Assembly (NCBI RefSeq): GCF_019052805.1
Contig: NZ_JAHQRJ010000003.1
Location: forward strand, 459,830 to 523,829
Reading direction: 5' to 3'
DNA: 64,000 bases
DNA from: Noviherbaspirillum sp. L7-7A
GTDB taxonomy: Bacteria > Pseudomonadota > Gammaproteobacteria > Burkholderiales > Burkholderiaceae_D
The notes under the pieces were generated by a model. That model had not been told where the DNA came from, searched no databases, and saw nothing but the letters and a program-made list of their open reading frames with translations. The first letter of the stretch is position 1. Each line of letters opens with the position of its first letter. The position numbers were made by a program, and so were the translations under genes. Of the stretch, positions 26,953 through 35,832 are shown piece by piece.

Positions 26953-29900
26953 TTGACGGTTCCTTCCAGTTCGGCGTGGTGGGGCGCTACCGGCCCGGCC
27001 CCGGCAACGGGCCTGGCCATGCGCAATGCGACGGTGCGTAGCAGGACGTAGAACACCGGCGTCAAAAACAGGCCGAAGAAGGTCACGCCCAGCATGCCGG
27101 CAAACACCGCCACGCCCATTGCATGGCGCATCTCGGCGCCGGCTCCGCTGGAAAACACCAGTGGCAGCACACCCATGATGAAAGCGATCGATGTCATCAG
27201 GATCGGCCGCAGGCGCAGGCGGCAGGCTTCCAGCGCCGCCTCGACCACACTGCGGCCATGGTCCTCAAGCTCGCGGGCGAACTCCACGATCAGGATCGCA
27301 TTCTTCGACGCCAGCCCCACCAGCACGAACAGTGCGATCTGGGTGAAGATGTTGTTGTCGCCGCCGGTCAGCTTGACCCCGATCAGCGCGCAGAGTATCG
27401 ACATCGGCACGATCAGGATCACCGCCAGCGGCAGTGTCCAGCTCTCGTACTGCGCGGCCAGCACCAGGAACACCAGCAGCACGCACAGCGGGAAGACGAT
27501 CACCATGGTATTGCCGGCCAGGATGTCCTGGTAGGTAAGGTCAGTCCATTCATAGGCGATGCCCTTGGGCAGCGTCTCCTTCAAGATCTTCTCCATCTCA
27601 GCCTGCGCCTGTCCCGAGGACACGCCGGGGGCCGGGCCGCCATTCAGGTCAGCCGACACATAGTTGTTGTAGCGCTGCACGCGGTCCGGGCCATAGGTGT
27701 CCCTCACCTGCATCAGCGAGGACAGCGGCAGCATCTCGCCCTTGTTGTTGCGCACCTTCAGCTGCGTCATCTGCGCCGGTTGGGAGCGGAACTGGGCATC
27801 GGCCTGCACCCGCACCTGATAGGTCCGGCCGAACTGGTTGAAGTCGTTCACATACAGCGAGCCCAGGTTGATCTGCAGGGTCTGGTAGATCACCTGCAGC
27901 GGCACGCCCAGCTGCTTGGCTTTCACACGGTCCACATCGGCGAACAGTTGCGGCACATTGATCTGGTAGCCGGAAAACACGCCGGCCAGCTTGGGGTTCT
28001 GCCAGGCCTTCATCTGCACTGCCTGCACCGCCTTGTACAGCGCGTCGTAGCCGACGTTGCCGCGGTCCTCGATCATCAGCTTGAAGCCGCCGGTGGTGCC
28101 AAGGCCATTCACCGGGGGCGGCGGCAGCACCATCACGAAGGCATCCTGCACCACGCCCATGCGCTTGTTGACCTCGGCGGCGATGGCTTCGGCCATCAGC
28201 GACTTGTCACGGCGCTGTTCGAAAGGCTTCAGGCCAATGAACACGATGCCGGCATTGGGCGCATTGGTAAAGCCGTTGATCGACAGGCCCGGGAAGGAGA
28301 TCGAATTCTCCACGCCCGGTATGTCCTTGGCAATATCGGACATCTTGCGGATCACGGCATCGCTGCGGTCCAGCGAAGCCGCATCCGGCAGCTGGGCAAA
28401 GCCGATCAGGTATTGCTTATCCTGCTGCGGCACGAAGCCTGGCGGCACCGCCTTGAACATGAACAGGCCAGCCACGCCCAGCAGTGCATACACCACCAGC
28501 GAGGCACCCTTGTGGCGCAGCACGCCCTTCACCCCGCCCTCATAGCGGTGCGCCGAACGACCGAAGAAACGGTTGAAGCCGGCAAAGAAGCGACCGAACA
28601 GCCGGTCCATGCCGCGCGTCAGCGCATCCTTCGGTGCGGCATGGCTGCGCAGCAGCACGGCCGACAACGCCGGCGCCAGGGTCAGCGACACAAAGGCCGA
28701 GATCACGGTCGAGATGGCAATGGTCAGCGCGAACTGGCGGTAGAACTGGCCGGTCAGGCCGGAGACGAAGGCGATCGGCACGAACACGGCGCACAGCACC
28801 AGGGCAATGGCAATAATCGGGCCCGAGACTTCCTTCATCGCCTGGATGGTGGCGTCGCGCGGCGACAGACCGCTGTCGATATTGCGTTCGACGTTCTCCA
28901 CCACCACGATGGCATCATCGACCACGATGCCGATCGCCAGCACCAGGCCAAACAGCGACAGCGTGTTGATCGAGAATCCAAAGCCCAGCATCACGGCAAA
29001 GGTGCCGACGATGGAGACCGGCACCGCCAGCAGCGGGATCACGGAGGCGCGCCAGGTCTGCAGGAACACGATCACCACCAGCGCAACCAGCAGCACCGCT
29101 TCCAGCAGGGTGTGGATCACGGAGTTGATCGACTCGCGCACGAACTGGGTGGGGTCGTACACGATGCTGTATTCGACGCCCTCCGGGAAGTCTTTGGCCA
29201 GCCGTTCCATCGTTGCCCGCACGTCGGTCGAGAGCTGCAGCGCGTTGGCGTTGGGCGCCTCGAAGATCGGGATGGCCACCGCCGAGCGGTTGTTCAGCAG
29301 CGAGCGCAGCGCATAGGAGTTGGAGCCCATTTCCAGGCGCGCCACATCCTTCAGTAACGTGGTGGCGCCGTCCGCATTGGTCTTGACGACGATGCCGCCG
29401 AACTGCTCCACGGTCTGTAACCGGCCCTGGGTATTGACGGTTAGCTGGAACTCGGCGCCCTTGCTCGGGCCCTGGCCGATCACGCCGGCCGCAACCTGCA
29501 CGTTCTGCTCGCGGATGGCATCGACCACGTCACCGGCGGTGAGGTTGCGCGCCGCCACCTTCTGCGGGTCCAGCCAGATGCGCATGGCGTAGTCGCCCGA
29601 GCCGAACAGCTGCACCTCGCCCATGCCATGAAGGCGCGCCAGCTGGTCCTTCACATTGAGCACCGCATAGTTGCGCAGATAGAGGTCGTCATAGCGGCCA
29701 TCGGGCGAGTTCAGGTGCACCACCATGGTCAGGTTGGGCGAACTCTTCACGGTGGTCACGCCGATCTGGCGCACTTCTTCCGGCAGGCGCGGCAGCGCGC
29801 GCTGGACGCGGTTCTGCACCGCGGTCTCGGCCTGCTCGACATTGGTGCCGATGGCGAAGGTCACGGTCAGCTGCAGCGAACCGTCGGAAGTGTTCTGCGA

Positions 29901-30143
29901 GGACATGTAGAGCATGTTCTCCACCCCGTTGATCTGCTCCTCGAGCGGCGCGGCGACCGTCTCGGCAATAACCTTCGGATTGGCGCCGGGGTATTGGGCG
30001 CGCACCACCACCGAGGGCGGCACCACGTCCGGGTATTCGGAAATCGGCAGCTTGAAGATGGCGATCAGGCCCCCAACGAACACGATGACCGAAAGCACCG
30101 CCGCGAAGATCGGCTTGTCGACAAAAAAGCGTGAGAAGTTCAT
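26949..30143 (-). CDS. RND multidrug efflux permease (AcrB/MexB, HAE1 type)
   Basis: 1064 residues, the standard length. The N-terminus MNFSRFFVDKPIFAAVLSV and ISEYPDVVPPSVVVRAQYPGA are typical of HAE1 pumps. The proton-relay aspartates are present in GIVVDDAIVVVENVERN, and the two large periplasmic loops and twelve membrane helices are intact, with SKNAILIVEFARELE in the second half. It is a proton-driven inner-membrane exporter of drugs or toxic hydrophobics. AAGGAG precedes the start; the adaptor gene ends 3 bp upstream and the outer-membrane gene overlaps its stop. Confidence 0.96.
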   Translation of the reverse strand: MNFSRFFVDKPIFAAVLSVIVFVGGLIAIFKLPISEYPDVVPPSVVVRAQYPGANPKVIAETVAAPLEEQINGVENMLYMSSQNTSDGSLQLTVTFAIGTNVEQAETAVQNRVQRALPRLPEEVRQIGVTTVKSSPNLTMVVHLNSPDGRYDDLYLRNYAVLNVKDQLARLHGMGEVQLFGSGDYAMRIWLDPQKVAARNLTAGDVVDAIREQNVQVAAGVIGQGPSKGAEFQLTVNTQGRLQTVEQFGGIVVKTNADGATTLLKDVARLEMGSNSYALRSLLNNRSAVAIPIFEAPNANALQLSTDVRATMERLAKDFPEGVEYSIVYDPTQFVRESINSVIHTLLEAVLLVALVVIVFLQTWRASVIPLLAVPVSIVGTFAVMLGFGFSINTLSLFGLVLAIGIVVDDAIVVVENVERNIDSGLSPRDATIQAMKEVSGPIIAIALVLCAVFVPIAFVSGLTGQFYRQFALTIAISTVISAFVSLTLAPALSAVLLRSHAAPKDALTRGMDRLFGRFFAGFNRFFGRSAHRYEGGVKGVLRHKGASLVVYALLGVAGLFMFKAVPPGFVPQQDKQYLIGFAQLPDAASLDRSDAVIRKMSDIAKDIPGVENSISFPGLSINGFTNAPNAGIVFIGLKPFEQRRDKSLMAEAIAAEVNKRMGVVQDAFVMVLPPPPVNGLGTTGGFKLMIEDRGNVGYDALYKAVQAVQMKAWQNPKLAGVFSGYQINVPQLFADVDRVKAKQLGVPLQVIYQTLQINLGSLYVNDFNQFGRTYQVRVQADAQFRSQPAQMTQLKVRNNKGEMLPLSSLMQVRDTYGPDRVQRYNNYVSADLNGGPAPGVSSGQAQAEMEKILKETLPKGIAYEWTDLTYQDILAGNTMVIVFPLCVLLVFLVLAAQYESWTLPLAVILIVPMSILCALIGVKLTGGDNNIFTQIALFVLVGLASKNAILIVEFARELEDHGRSVVEAALEACRLRLRPILMTSIAFIMGVLPLVFSSGAGAEMRHAMGVAVFAGMLGVTFFGLFLTPVFYVLLRTVALRMARPVAGAGPVAPHHAELEGTVK

Positions 30144-30146
30144 GGT

Positions 30147-31355
30147 TTACTCCTTGGTATTGGCGGCCTTGCCGGTGTCGCCGGCCATGGCAACGTCTTT
30201 CCGTTGCCCGGCATCCATCGGCACGATCTGCGGCGCCAGCGGCGCGCCCGGACGCACCCGCTGCAGGCCATTGACGACGATCCTGTCGCCGGCACTCAGG
30301 CCTTCCTTCACTACCCGCAGGCCATCGATGGCGGGCCCGAGCTTCACGGGCCTGTACTCGGCCTTGTTGTCCTTGTCGACCACGAAGACGAACTTGCGAT
30401 TCTGGTCGGTGCCCACGGCGCGCTCGTCGATCAGGATGGCATTCGAGGTCGCGCTGCCGCCGCCCAGCTGCACGCGCGCGAACAGGCCCGGCACCAATGC
30501 GCGGTCGCGGTTCTCGAAGGTGGCACGCATGCGCACCGATCCGGTTTGCGTATCGAGCTGGTTGTCGACGAACTCCAGCCTGCCCTCATGCGGAAAGCCC
30601 TCCTCATTGGCCAAGCCGATCTTTACGGCGACCGGCTGGCCCTTGTGGCTTTGTGGGCCGACGCGCAGGTAGGTCGCTTCGTCGCCGCTGAAGCTGGCGT
30701 AGATGCGGTCCAGCGACACCACCGAGGTCAGCACGGCGGATGCATCGACTAGGTTGCCCAGGGTGATTTCCGCTTTCGACACCCGGCCATCGATCGGCGA
30801 GGCAATCCGGGTGTAGGCCAGGTTCAGCTTCGCTGCCTCGTACTGGGCCTGCGCGGCATGCGCATTGGCGTCGAGTTCCTTCTGGCCGGAAGCACGCTCG
30901 TCGTATTCGCGCTGGGCGATGGCCCTGTCGCTCAGCAGGCGCTCGGCGCGGGCCAGTTCCAGGCGGGCCAGGTCGGCCTTGGCACGGGCGGACCGCGCAG
31001 CCGCTTCGGCACGGTCAGCTTCAGCCTGGTAAGGACGCGAGTCGATTACGAACAGCACGTCGCCCTTTTTCACCTCGCTGCCCGGCTTAAAGTTCACCGC
31101 GGTGATGAAGCCCGACACCCGCGGACGGATCTCGACCCGCTCGGTGGCCTCCAGCCGGCCGGAAAACTCCTGCGTCTCGGCGATCTGCCGTTCCAGCACG
31201 GCGCTGGCCGACACCGGCGCGGCGGCTGCCTCCTGCGTTTCGGCGGCCTTGCCGGTGGCGTCCGAGCAGCTGATAAGCGTCGACGCCAGTGCGGCTGCGG
31301 CCAGCGCCAGTACGACAGGCCTTGCTCTTCGCTTTAGGGTGAAAGAAATGTCCAT
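30147..31355 (-). CDS. RND efflux periplasmic adaptor (AcrA/MexA family)
   Basis: 402 residues from the ATG at 31355, selected because GGAG precedes it and a lipoprotein leader follows directly (RPVVLALAAAALASTLISC). Then come the split lipoyl half-motifs (VEIRPRVSGFITAVNFKPGS, KKGDVLFVIDSRPYQAE), an alpha-hairpin, and the barrel part (LAYTRIASPIDGRVSKAEIT). The protein bridges the pump and the outer-membrane channel. It is the first gene of the adaptor-pump-channel operon. A hydrolase gene and a LysR gene lie upstream; the LysR may regulate the pump. Confidence 0.94.
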   Translation of the reverse strand: MDISFTLKRRARPVVLALAAAALASTLISCSDATGKAAETQEAAAAPVSASAVLERQIAETQEFSGRLEATERVEIRPRVSGFITAVNFKPGSEVKKGDVLFVIDSRPYQAEADRAEAAARSARAKADLARLELARAERLLSDRAIAQREYDERASGQKELDANAHAAQAQYEAAKLNLAYTRIASPIDGRVSKAEITLGNLVDASAVLTSVVSLDRIYASFSGDEATYLRVGPQSHKGQPVAVKIGLANEEGFPHEGRLEFVDNQLDTQTGSVRMRATFENRDRALVPGLFARVQLGGGSATSNAILIDERAVGTDQNRKFVFVVDKDNKAEYRPVKLGPAIDGLRVVKEGLSAGDRIVVNGLQRVRPGAPLAPQIVPMDAGQRKDVAMAGDTGKAANTKE

Positions 31356-31513
31356 GCAGATTCTCCGTGTTCTGACAAATTGATTCGGCTCGTTGCTGAC
31401 GCAGTGCCGTTCAGGCGCAGGCAATGCATCGCGGTGTATTCGGGTAAAGCGGGTCCGCCGTGCCAATGGGCACGTCCTTCCAAGTCATTCCTGCTTACTG
31501 GCGTATGGCCGCC

Positions 31514-32395
31514 TCAGCGGCCCGACGATGCCGGTGGGCCTTCCAGGCCAGCGATGAAATTGGCAATCTCGTACAGCACGTGGCCGGTACAGGCGCATTC
31601 ATTGCGGGCGTTGGGCTCCTCCAACTGGGCTGGCGGCAGGCGCCGCACCGTGGTCCGCACGCCGGCGGCGATCAGTTTCGCGCCATAGGCCTCGGCCTCG
31701 TCACGCAGCGGATCGTCATCGGTCGACAGGATCAGCGCCGGCGGCAAGTTCTTCAATCGGCTCGACTGCAGCGGCGAGGCATACGGATGGCTGCGGTCAG
31801 CCGCATGCGGCAGGTAGCCGCGGTAGGCAGCGACGCATTCATCGACGACCTTGGCCTTGTCGGGGCAGCTAGGCATTTCACGCATCGAGCAGGTCGACAG
31901 GCCAGGGTCGAGCATCGGCATGATCAGGATCTGGCCAGCCAGCCGTGGCGCGCCGCGGTCGCGCGACATCATCGCGGCCACGGCGGCGATATTGCCGCCG
32001 GCCTCGATGCCGGCTACCAGCATGCGCTTGCCGGTCCAGCCGAGCTTGGACTTGTTTTTGCCCGCCCAGGCCAGCACCGCATGGGCATCCTCGACCGCCG
32101 CCGGGAAGGGCTTGTTCGGCGCCAGGGTATAGGTGGAAGACAGCACTACCGGATAGCCGCTGGCAACGGCCAGCCGGCGGAGGAAGCCGTCGGCCTCGTC
32201 CAGGTCCCCGTCGACGAAGCCGCCGCCGTGAAAGAACACGATCAGCAGGTCGCGCCTGCCATCGACCACCGCGCGGTACAGACGGCCCGCGAGGGAACCT
32301 TCGAAACCGGCCACTTCCAGCTCACGCGACTCGAGTTCATGCTCGCCGTCGCCAGCCAGTGCGGCCTGCCTGTCATTGACGTCAACCGGGTTCAT
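31514..32395 (-). CDS. Alpha/beta-hydrolase (HSL-like) with catalytic Ser replaced by Glu
   Basis: 293 residues from the ATG at 32395 (GAGGGG upstream). The hormone-sensitive-lipase oxyanion motif HGGGF is intact and the fold blocks align (STYTLAPNKPFPAAVEDA, DDDPLRDEAEAYGAKL with the acid Asp). At the nucleophile elbow, where the family has GDSAGGN, this protein reads GIEAGGN, so Ser is Glu. The C-terminal catalytic-His block is also not recognisable. It therefore looks like a pseudoenzyme, perhaps binding a ligand. It lies upstream of the RND operon on the same strand and divergent from a LysR gene. An upstream mini-ORF overlaps its start (ATGA). Confidence 0.78.
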   Translation of the reverse strand: MNPVDVNDRQAALAGDGEHELESRELEVAGFEGSLAGRLYRAVVDGRRDLLIVFFHGGGFVDGDLDEADGFLRRLAVASGYPVVLSSTYTLAPNKPFPAAVEDAHAVLAWAGKNKSKLGWTGKRMLVAGIEAGGNIAAVAAMMSRDRGAPRLAGQILIMPMLDPGLSTCSMREMPSCPDKAKVVDECVAAYRGYLPHAADRSHPYASPLQSSRLKNLPPALILSTDDDPLRDEAEAYGAKLIAAGVRTTVRRLPPAQLEEPNARNECACTGHVLYEIANFIAGLEGPPASSGR

Positions 32396-32478
32396 CGCCG
32401 CCCCTCGCCAGCGACGCGCACCCGTGCCGCGCCCGGCGCGAGCGCATGGCTTGCAAGAATTCTGTCGCGATATGTCAT
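32392..32478 (-). CDS. 28-residue upstream ORF coupled to the hydrolase
   Basis: It begins MTYRDRILASHALAPG and ends in a TGA that overlaps the ATG of the hydrolase. It has a much better ribosome-binding site (AGGAG, 7 nt before the ATG) than the hydrolase. Either it is a leader peptide for translational coupling, or the original N-terminus of the hydrolase was split off by a frameshift. The sequence alone does not decide. Confidence 0.5.
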   Translation of the reverse strand: MTYRDRILASHALAPGAARVRVAGEGRR

Positions 32479-32556
32479 GGCCAACTCCTGTTCCCATCCG
32501 GCTATCGAATCAACCCGCCGTGCCGACAATATAGACTTCGACTAGAATTTAATAAA

Positions 32557-32570
32557 TCGCGTAATTGCGA
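32557..32570. promoter_or_regulatory. TCGC-GTAATT-GCGA inverted repeat, possible LysR site
   Basis: A dyad with a 6-bp AT spacer in the 125-bp gap between the divergent mini-ORF/hydrolase and LysR genes, 34 bp before the LysR start. Position and symmetry fit an autoregulatory LysR-type site. Confidence 0.45.
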
Positions 32571-32603
32571 ATCCATTATTCAGCAACATGAACAATCAAG
32601 ATC

Positions 32604-33602
32604 ATGAACAACAAATTTCAGGCCATGGAGGTGTTCGTACAGGTGGTCGACACTGGCAGCTTCACGCGGGCGGCGGACATACTGCAGCTGCCCAAGGCCA
32701 CTGTTTCCACGCTGGTACAGGCGTTGGAAGCCTCGCTCTCAGCCAAGCTGCTGCACCGCACTACCCGCCTTGTCACCGTCACCACCGATGGCGCTGCCTA
32801 CTACGAGCGTTGCGTGCGCATCCTGTCCGACGTGCGCGATGCCGATGAATCGCTGTCGCGCTCGCGCGTGTCGCCGAGCGGGCGGCTGCGGGTGGACATG
32901 GCAACCGGCCTGGCGAGCGAAGTGCTGATTCCGGCCCTTCCGGCCTTCTTCGAGCGCTACCCCGACATCATGATGGAACTGGGCAGCACCGACCGCCCGG
33001 TCGACCTGGTCGAGGAAGGCGTGGACTGCGCCATACGCGGCGGCGAGCTTGGCGACGTCAACCTGATTGCGCGCCGCGTCGGCGTGATCAATTTCCTGAC
33101 CGCCGCCTCGCCGGCCTACCTCGAACGTTATGGCGTGCCGCAGCATCCGCGCGACCTCGAACGCCATCGCTGCGTGAACTACTTTTCGGCCAAGACGGGC
33201 AAAACCTTCGATTGGGATTTCCGGCGCGGCGAGGAACGCATCGACATTGCCATGCGCGGCGTGATTGCGCTGAATGACTCGCATACCTATGTGCAGGCTG
33301 GGCTGGCAGGCCTGGGCGTGATCCAGATGACCGACTACCTGCTGTTGCAGCATGTCGCCGCGGGACGCATGGTACAGCTGCTGCCTGACTGGACCAGCGA
33401 GCCGCTGCCGGTGCATATCGTCTATCCGCAGAATCGCCACCTGTCGGCCAAGGTGCGGGTCTTCGTGGAGTGGGTGTCGGACCTGTTCGCAAACCATCCA
33501 CAGATGCGCATCCGCGCTGCGGACCAGCCCGCGCCGCCCGTGCCGGGCGCGGTGATGAACGCTGCGGCGGCTGCAGTATCGTCAGCCGGGGCCCTGCTGT
33601 AG
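32604..33602 (+). CDS. LysR-family transcriptional regulator
   Basis: 332 residues. The N-terminal winged HTH (AMEVFVQVVDTGSFTRAADI, LPKATVSTLVQALEASL, LLHRTTRLVTVTTDGAAYYER) and the LysR effector domain (GRLRVDMATGLASEVLIPAL, GVDCAIRGGELGDVNLIARRV) place it in the CrgA/AaeR-like group. It is divergent from the hydrolase and RND efflux genes and is the natural candidate to regulate them. The C-terminus carries an Ala/Pro-rich tail of about 25 residues. It ends near a bidirectional terminator shared with tctA of TTT operon 2. Confidence 0.92.
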   Translation: MNNKFQAMEVFVQVVDTGSFTRAADILQLPKATVSTLVQALEASLSAKLLHRTTRLVTVTTDGAAYYERCVRILSDVRDADESLSRSRVSPSGRLRVDMATGLASEVLIPALPAFFERYPDIMMELGSTDRPVDLVEEGVDCAIRGGELGDVNLIARRVGVINFLTAASPAYLERYGVPQHPRDLERHRCVNYFSAKTGKTFDWDFRRGEERIDIAMRGVIALNDSHTYVQAGLAGLGVIQMTDYLLLQHVAAGRMVQLLPDWTSEPLPVHIVYPQNRHLSAKVRVFVEWVSDLFANHPQMRIRAADQPAPPVPGAVMNAAAAAVSSAGALL

Positions 33603-33683
33603 CATCGATTAAATCCAGCAACGATGATGGCATGGTGGGCTGGCTCAGAGCCGCAACGCCGGCATCGCTTTCCGGGGCTGATC

Positions 33684-33715
33684 AAAAAAACGGCGCCCGC
33701 AGGCGCCGTTTTTTT
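33684..33715. terminator. Bidirectional terminator between LysR and tctA
   Basis: A7, then the perfect 7-bp stem CGGCGCC-CGCA-GGCGCCG, then T7. It is symmetrical, so it serves both the plus-strand LysR gene (ending 33602) and the minus-strand TTT operon (ending 33730). Confidence 0.93.
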
Positions 33716-33729
33716 ATCCGTCGGATGCC

Positions 33730-35229
33730 TCAGGCAGCGCGCAGCCGGTAGCGTTCCCGCAGGCCGCCTATCACTGACCAGGCCAGTCCTGCTACGGCCA
33801 GGGTCATGATGGTGCCTACCAGGCCGTTGTTCCAGAAGATGCCCAGTCCGCCCTTAGAAGCCAGCATGCTCTGGCGGAACGCATCCTCGGCGCGGTCGCC
33901 CAGCACCAAGGCCAGCACCAGCGGCGCCAGCGGATAGTCAAGCTTCTTGAAAACATAGCCGATGATGCCGAAGATCAGCATCAGCCAGATGTCGAACTGG
34001 GCGTTGTGCACCGTGAAGGCGCCGATGGCGCAGATCACCAGGATCGCCGGCGCGATGATGGAGAACGGGATGCGCAGGATGGCGGCAAACAGCGGTACCG
34101 AGGCCAGCACGATGATCAGCCCGGCCAAGTTGCCGAGGTACATGCTGGCAATCAGTCCCCAGACGAAGTCCTTCTGCTCTACGAACAGCAGCGGCCCAGG
34201 CTGCAGGCCCCAGATCATCAGCCCGCCCAGCAGCACCGCCGCGGTGGCCGAGCCGGGAATGCCCAGCGCCAGCATCGGCAGCAGCGCGCTGGTGCCGGCC
34301 GCATGAGCCGCGGTCTCGGGCGCGAGCACGCCTTCGACGTTGCCCTTGCCGAAGCTGTCCGGATTGCGCGAGAACTTCTTGGCCACGCCGTAGCCCATGA
34401 AGGAGGCGGCGGTAGCGCCGCCGGGCGTGATGCCCAGCCAGCAGCCGATGGCCGAGGAACGCATCAGCGTCATGAAGAAGCGCGGCATGCCGGCCCAGGT
34501 CTTCAGCACCACCTTCAGGTCGATCGCTGCATGCTTGCCCTTGAAGGCCAGGCCCTCTTCCATCGTCATCAAGATCTCGCTGATGCCGAACAGGCCAATC
34601 ACGGCCACCAGGAAATCGAAGCCGCGCAGCAGCACCGGCAGGCCGAAGGTCATGCGCAGCTGGCCGGAAATCGTGTCCATGCCGACCGCGGCCAGCACGA
34701 AGCCGATGCACATCGAAATCACGATCTTGGCCTTGGGCTCCTTGCCCATGCCGACGAAGCTGCAGAAGGTCAGGAAGTACACCGCAAAGAATTCGGGCGG
34801 GCCGAAGCGCAGCGCAAACTTTGCTACCAGCGGCGCCAAGAAGGTGATCATCAGCACGCCCACCAGCGCGCCGATGAAGGAGCCGGTGAAGGCGCTGGTC
34901 AGCGCCTCGCCGGCCTGCCCGCGCTGGGCCATCGGATAGCCGTCGAAGGTGGTTGCCACCGACCAGGCTTCACCAGGAATATTGAACAGCACCGAGGTGA
35001 TCGCGCCGCCGAACAGCGCGCCCCAGTAGATGCAGGAAAGCAGGATGATGGCCGAGGTCGGGTTCATCGTGAAGGTCAGCGGCAGCAGGATCGCCACGCC
35101 GTTGGGGCCGCCCAGTCCGGGCAGCACGCCGACCACGATGCCGAGCAGGATGCCGATGGCCATCAGGCCGATGTTCTGCCACGACAGCACCGTGGCAAAG
35201 CCATTCATCAGCAGGGATAAGTCTTCCAT
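33730..35229 (-). CDS. tctA: TTT large membrane subunit TctA (operon 2)
   Basis: 499 residues, polytopic, strongly similar throughout to the TctA at 13943 (GVLPGLGGPNGVAILLPLTF, HAAGTSALLPMLALGIPGSA, AILRIPFSIIAPAILVICAIGAF-type blocks). It is the transmembrane channel subunit for a carboxylate. It follows tctB by only 11 bp and is the last gene before the bidirectional terminator. Unlike operon 1, there is no kinase-BON gene after it. The close likeness to the operon 1 copy suggests a fairly recent duplication. Confidence 0.95.
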   Translation of the reverse strand: MEDLSLLMNGFATVLSWQNIGLMAIGILLGIVVGVLPGLGGPNGVAILLPLTFTMNPTSAIILLSCIYWGALFGGAITSVLFNIPGEAWSVATTFDGYPMAQRGQAGEALTSAFTGSFIGALVGVLMITFLAPLVAKFALRFGPPEFFAVYFLTFCSFVGMGKEPKAKIVISMCIGFVLAAVGMDTISGQLRMTFGLPVLLRGFDFLVAVIGLFGISEILMTMEEGLAFKGKHAAIDLKVVLKTWAGMPRFFMTLMRSSAIGCWLGITPGGATAASFMGYGVAKKFSRNPDSFGKGNVEGVLAPETAAHAAGTSALLPMLALGIPGSATAAVLLGGLMIWGLQPGPLLFVEQKDFVWGLIASMYLGNLAGLIIVLASVPLFAAILRIPFSIIAPAILVICAIGAFTVHNAQFDIWLMLIFGIIGYVFKKLDYPLAPLVLALVLGDRAEDAFRQSMLASKGGLGIFWNNGLVGTIMTLAVAGLAWSVIGGLRERYRLRAA

Positions 35230-35240
35230 CGCAACTCCTG

Positions 35241-35759
35241 TCAGTAGCCAAACGGCGCTTCCAGCGCACCCTTGGGCAGGGGCACCTGGAACATAATTTC
35301 AAAGATCCAAAACAGCGTGCCGCTAATGCCCAGGCCCACCAGCACCGACTTGAGCCAGCCGAACTTGCCAATGAAGCGCATGAAGGCGGCGATGAAGATG
35401 GCCGAGGCCACATAGATGCCGGTCATCTGCAGCACGGTCACATAGGCAATCAGCGGCAGCAGCACGGTGGCCACCAGGCGCAGCTGCGCCTTTTCGACGA
35501 AGGGTTCGCTATCCTTTTTCTTCCATGCCTGGAAGATCACGAACAGGCTGCCAAGGAAGATGATGATGCCCATGCGCATCGGGAAATAGCCGGCTTCGGG
35601 GCCGTCGCTGGCCCAGCCAGCGCCGAGCTGGTAGTTGCTGACGATGACGACCGCCGCCATCACGGCGATCAGGATGCCGACGGTGATCTCGGCCGTTCGG
35701 CGGGTAATGGCGGTATCGTTCCCTTCCGCCGGGGCGTGGGTGTCGTGTGGTGCGCTCAT
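35241..35759 (-). CDS. tctB: TTT small membrane subunit TctB (operon 2)
   Basis: 172 residues from the ATG at 35759; the ten residues before it in the open frame add nothing recognisable. Four membrane helices are predicted, with the family block GPEAGYFPMRMGI after the first, and the C-terminus ends PLPKGALEAPFGY, which corresponds to the PLFKGMYDPLSFLGY-type ending of the operon 1 copy. It couples TctA to TctC. It lies 73 bp after tctC and 11 bp before tctA. Confidence 0.92.
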   Translation of the reverse strand: MSAPHDTHAPAEGNDTAITRRTAEITVGILIAVMAAVVIVSNYQLGAGWASDGPEAGYFPMRMGIIIFLGSLFVIFQAWKKKDSEPFVEKAQLRLVATVLLPLIAYVTVLQMTGIYVASAIFIAAFMRFIGKFGWLKSVLVGLGISGTLFWIFEIMFQVPLPKGALEAPFGY

Positions 35760-35832
35760 GATGTAGGGAATAGCAATCCGTGGTAACAAAAACGCAGGGC
35801 CGCATGCGCAGCGCGCATGCCGCCAGAGAGAC

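Noticed and set aside
27123..29357. 744-codon open frame on the plus strand opposite the RND pump gene
   Set aside because: Antisense shadow of a certain gene; its composition is dominated by His, Gln, Arg and Gly and no family is recognisable.
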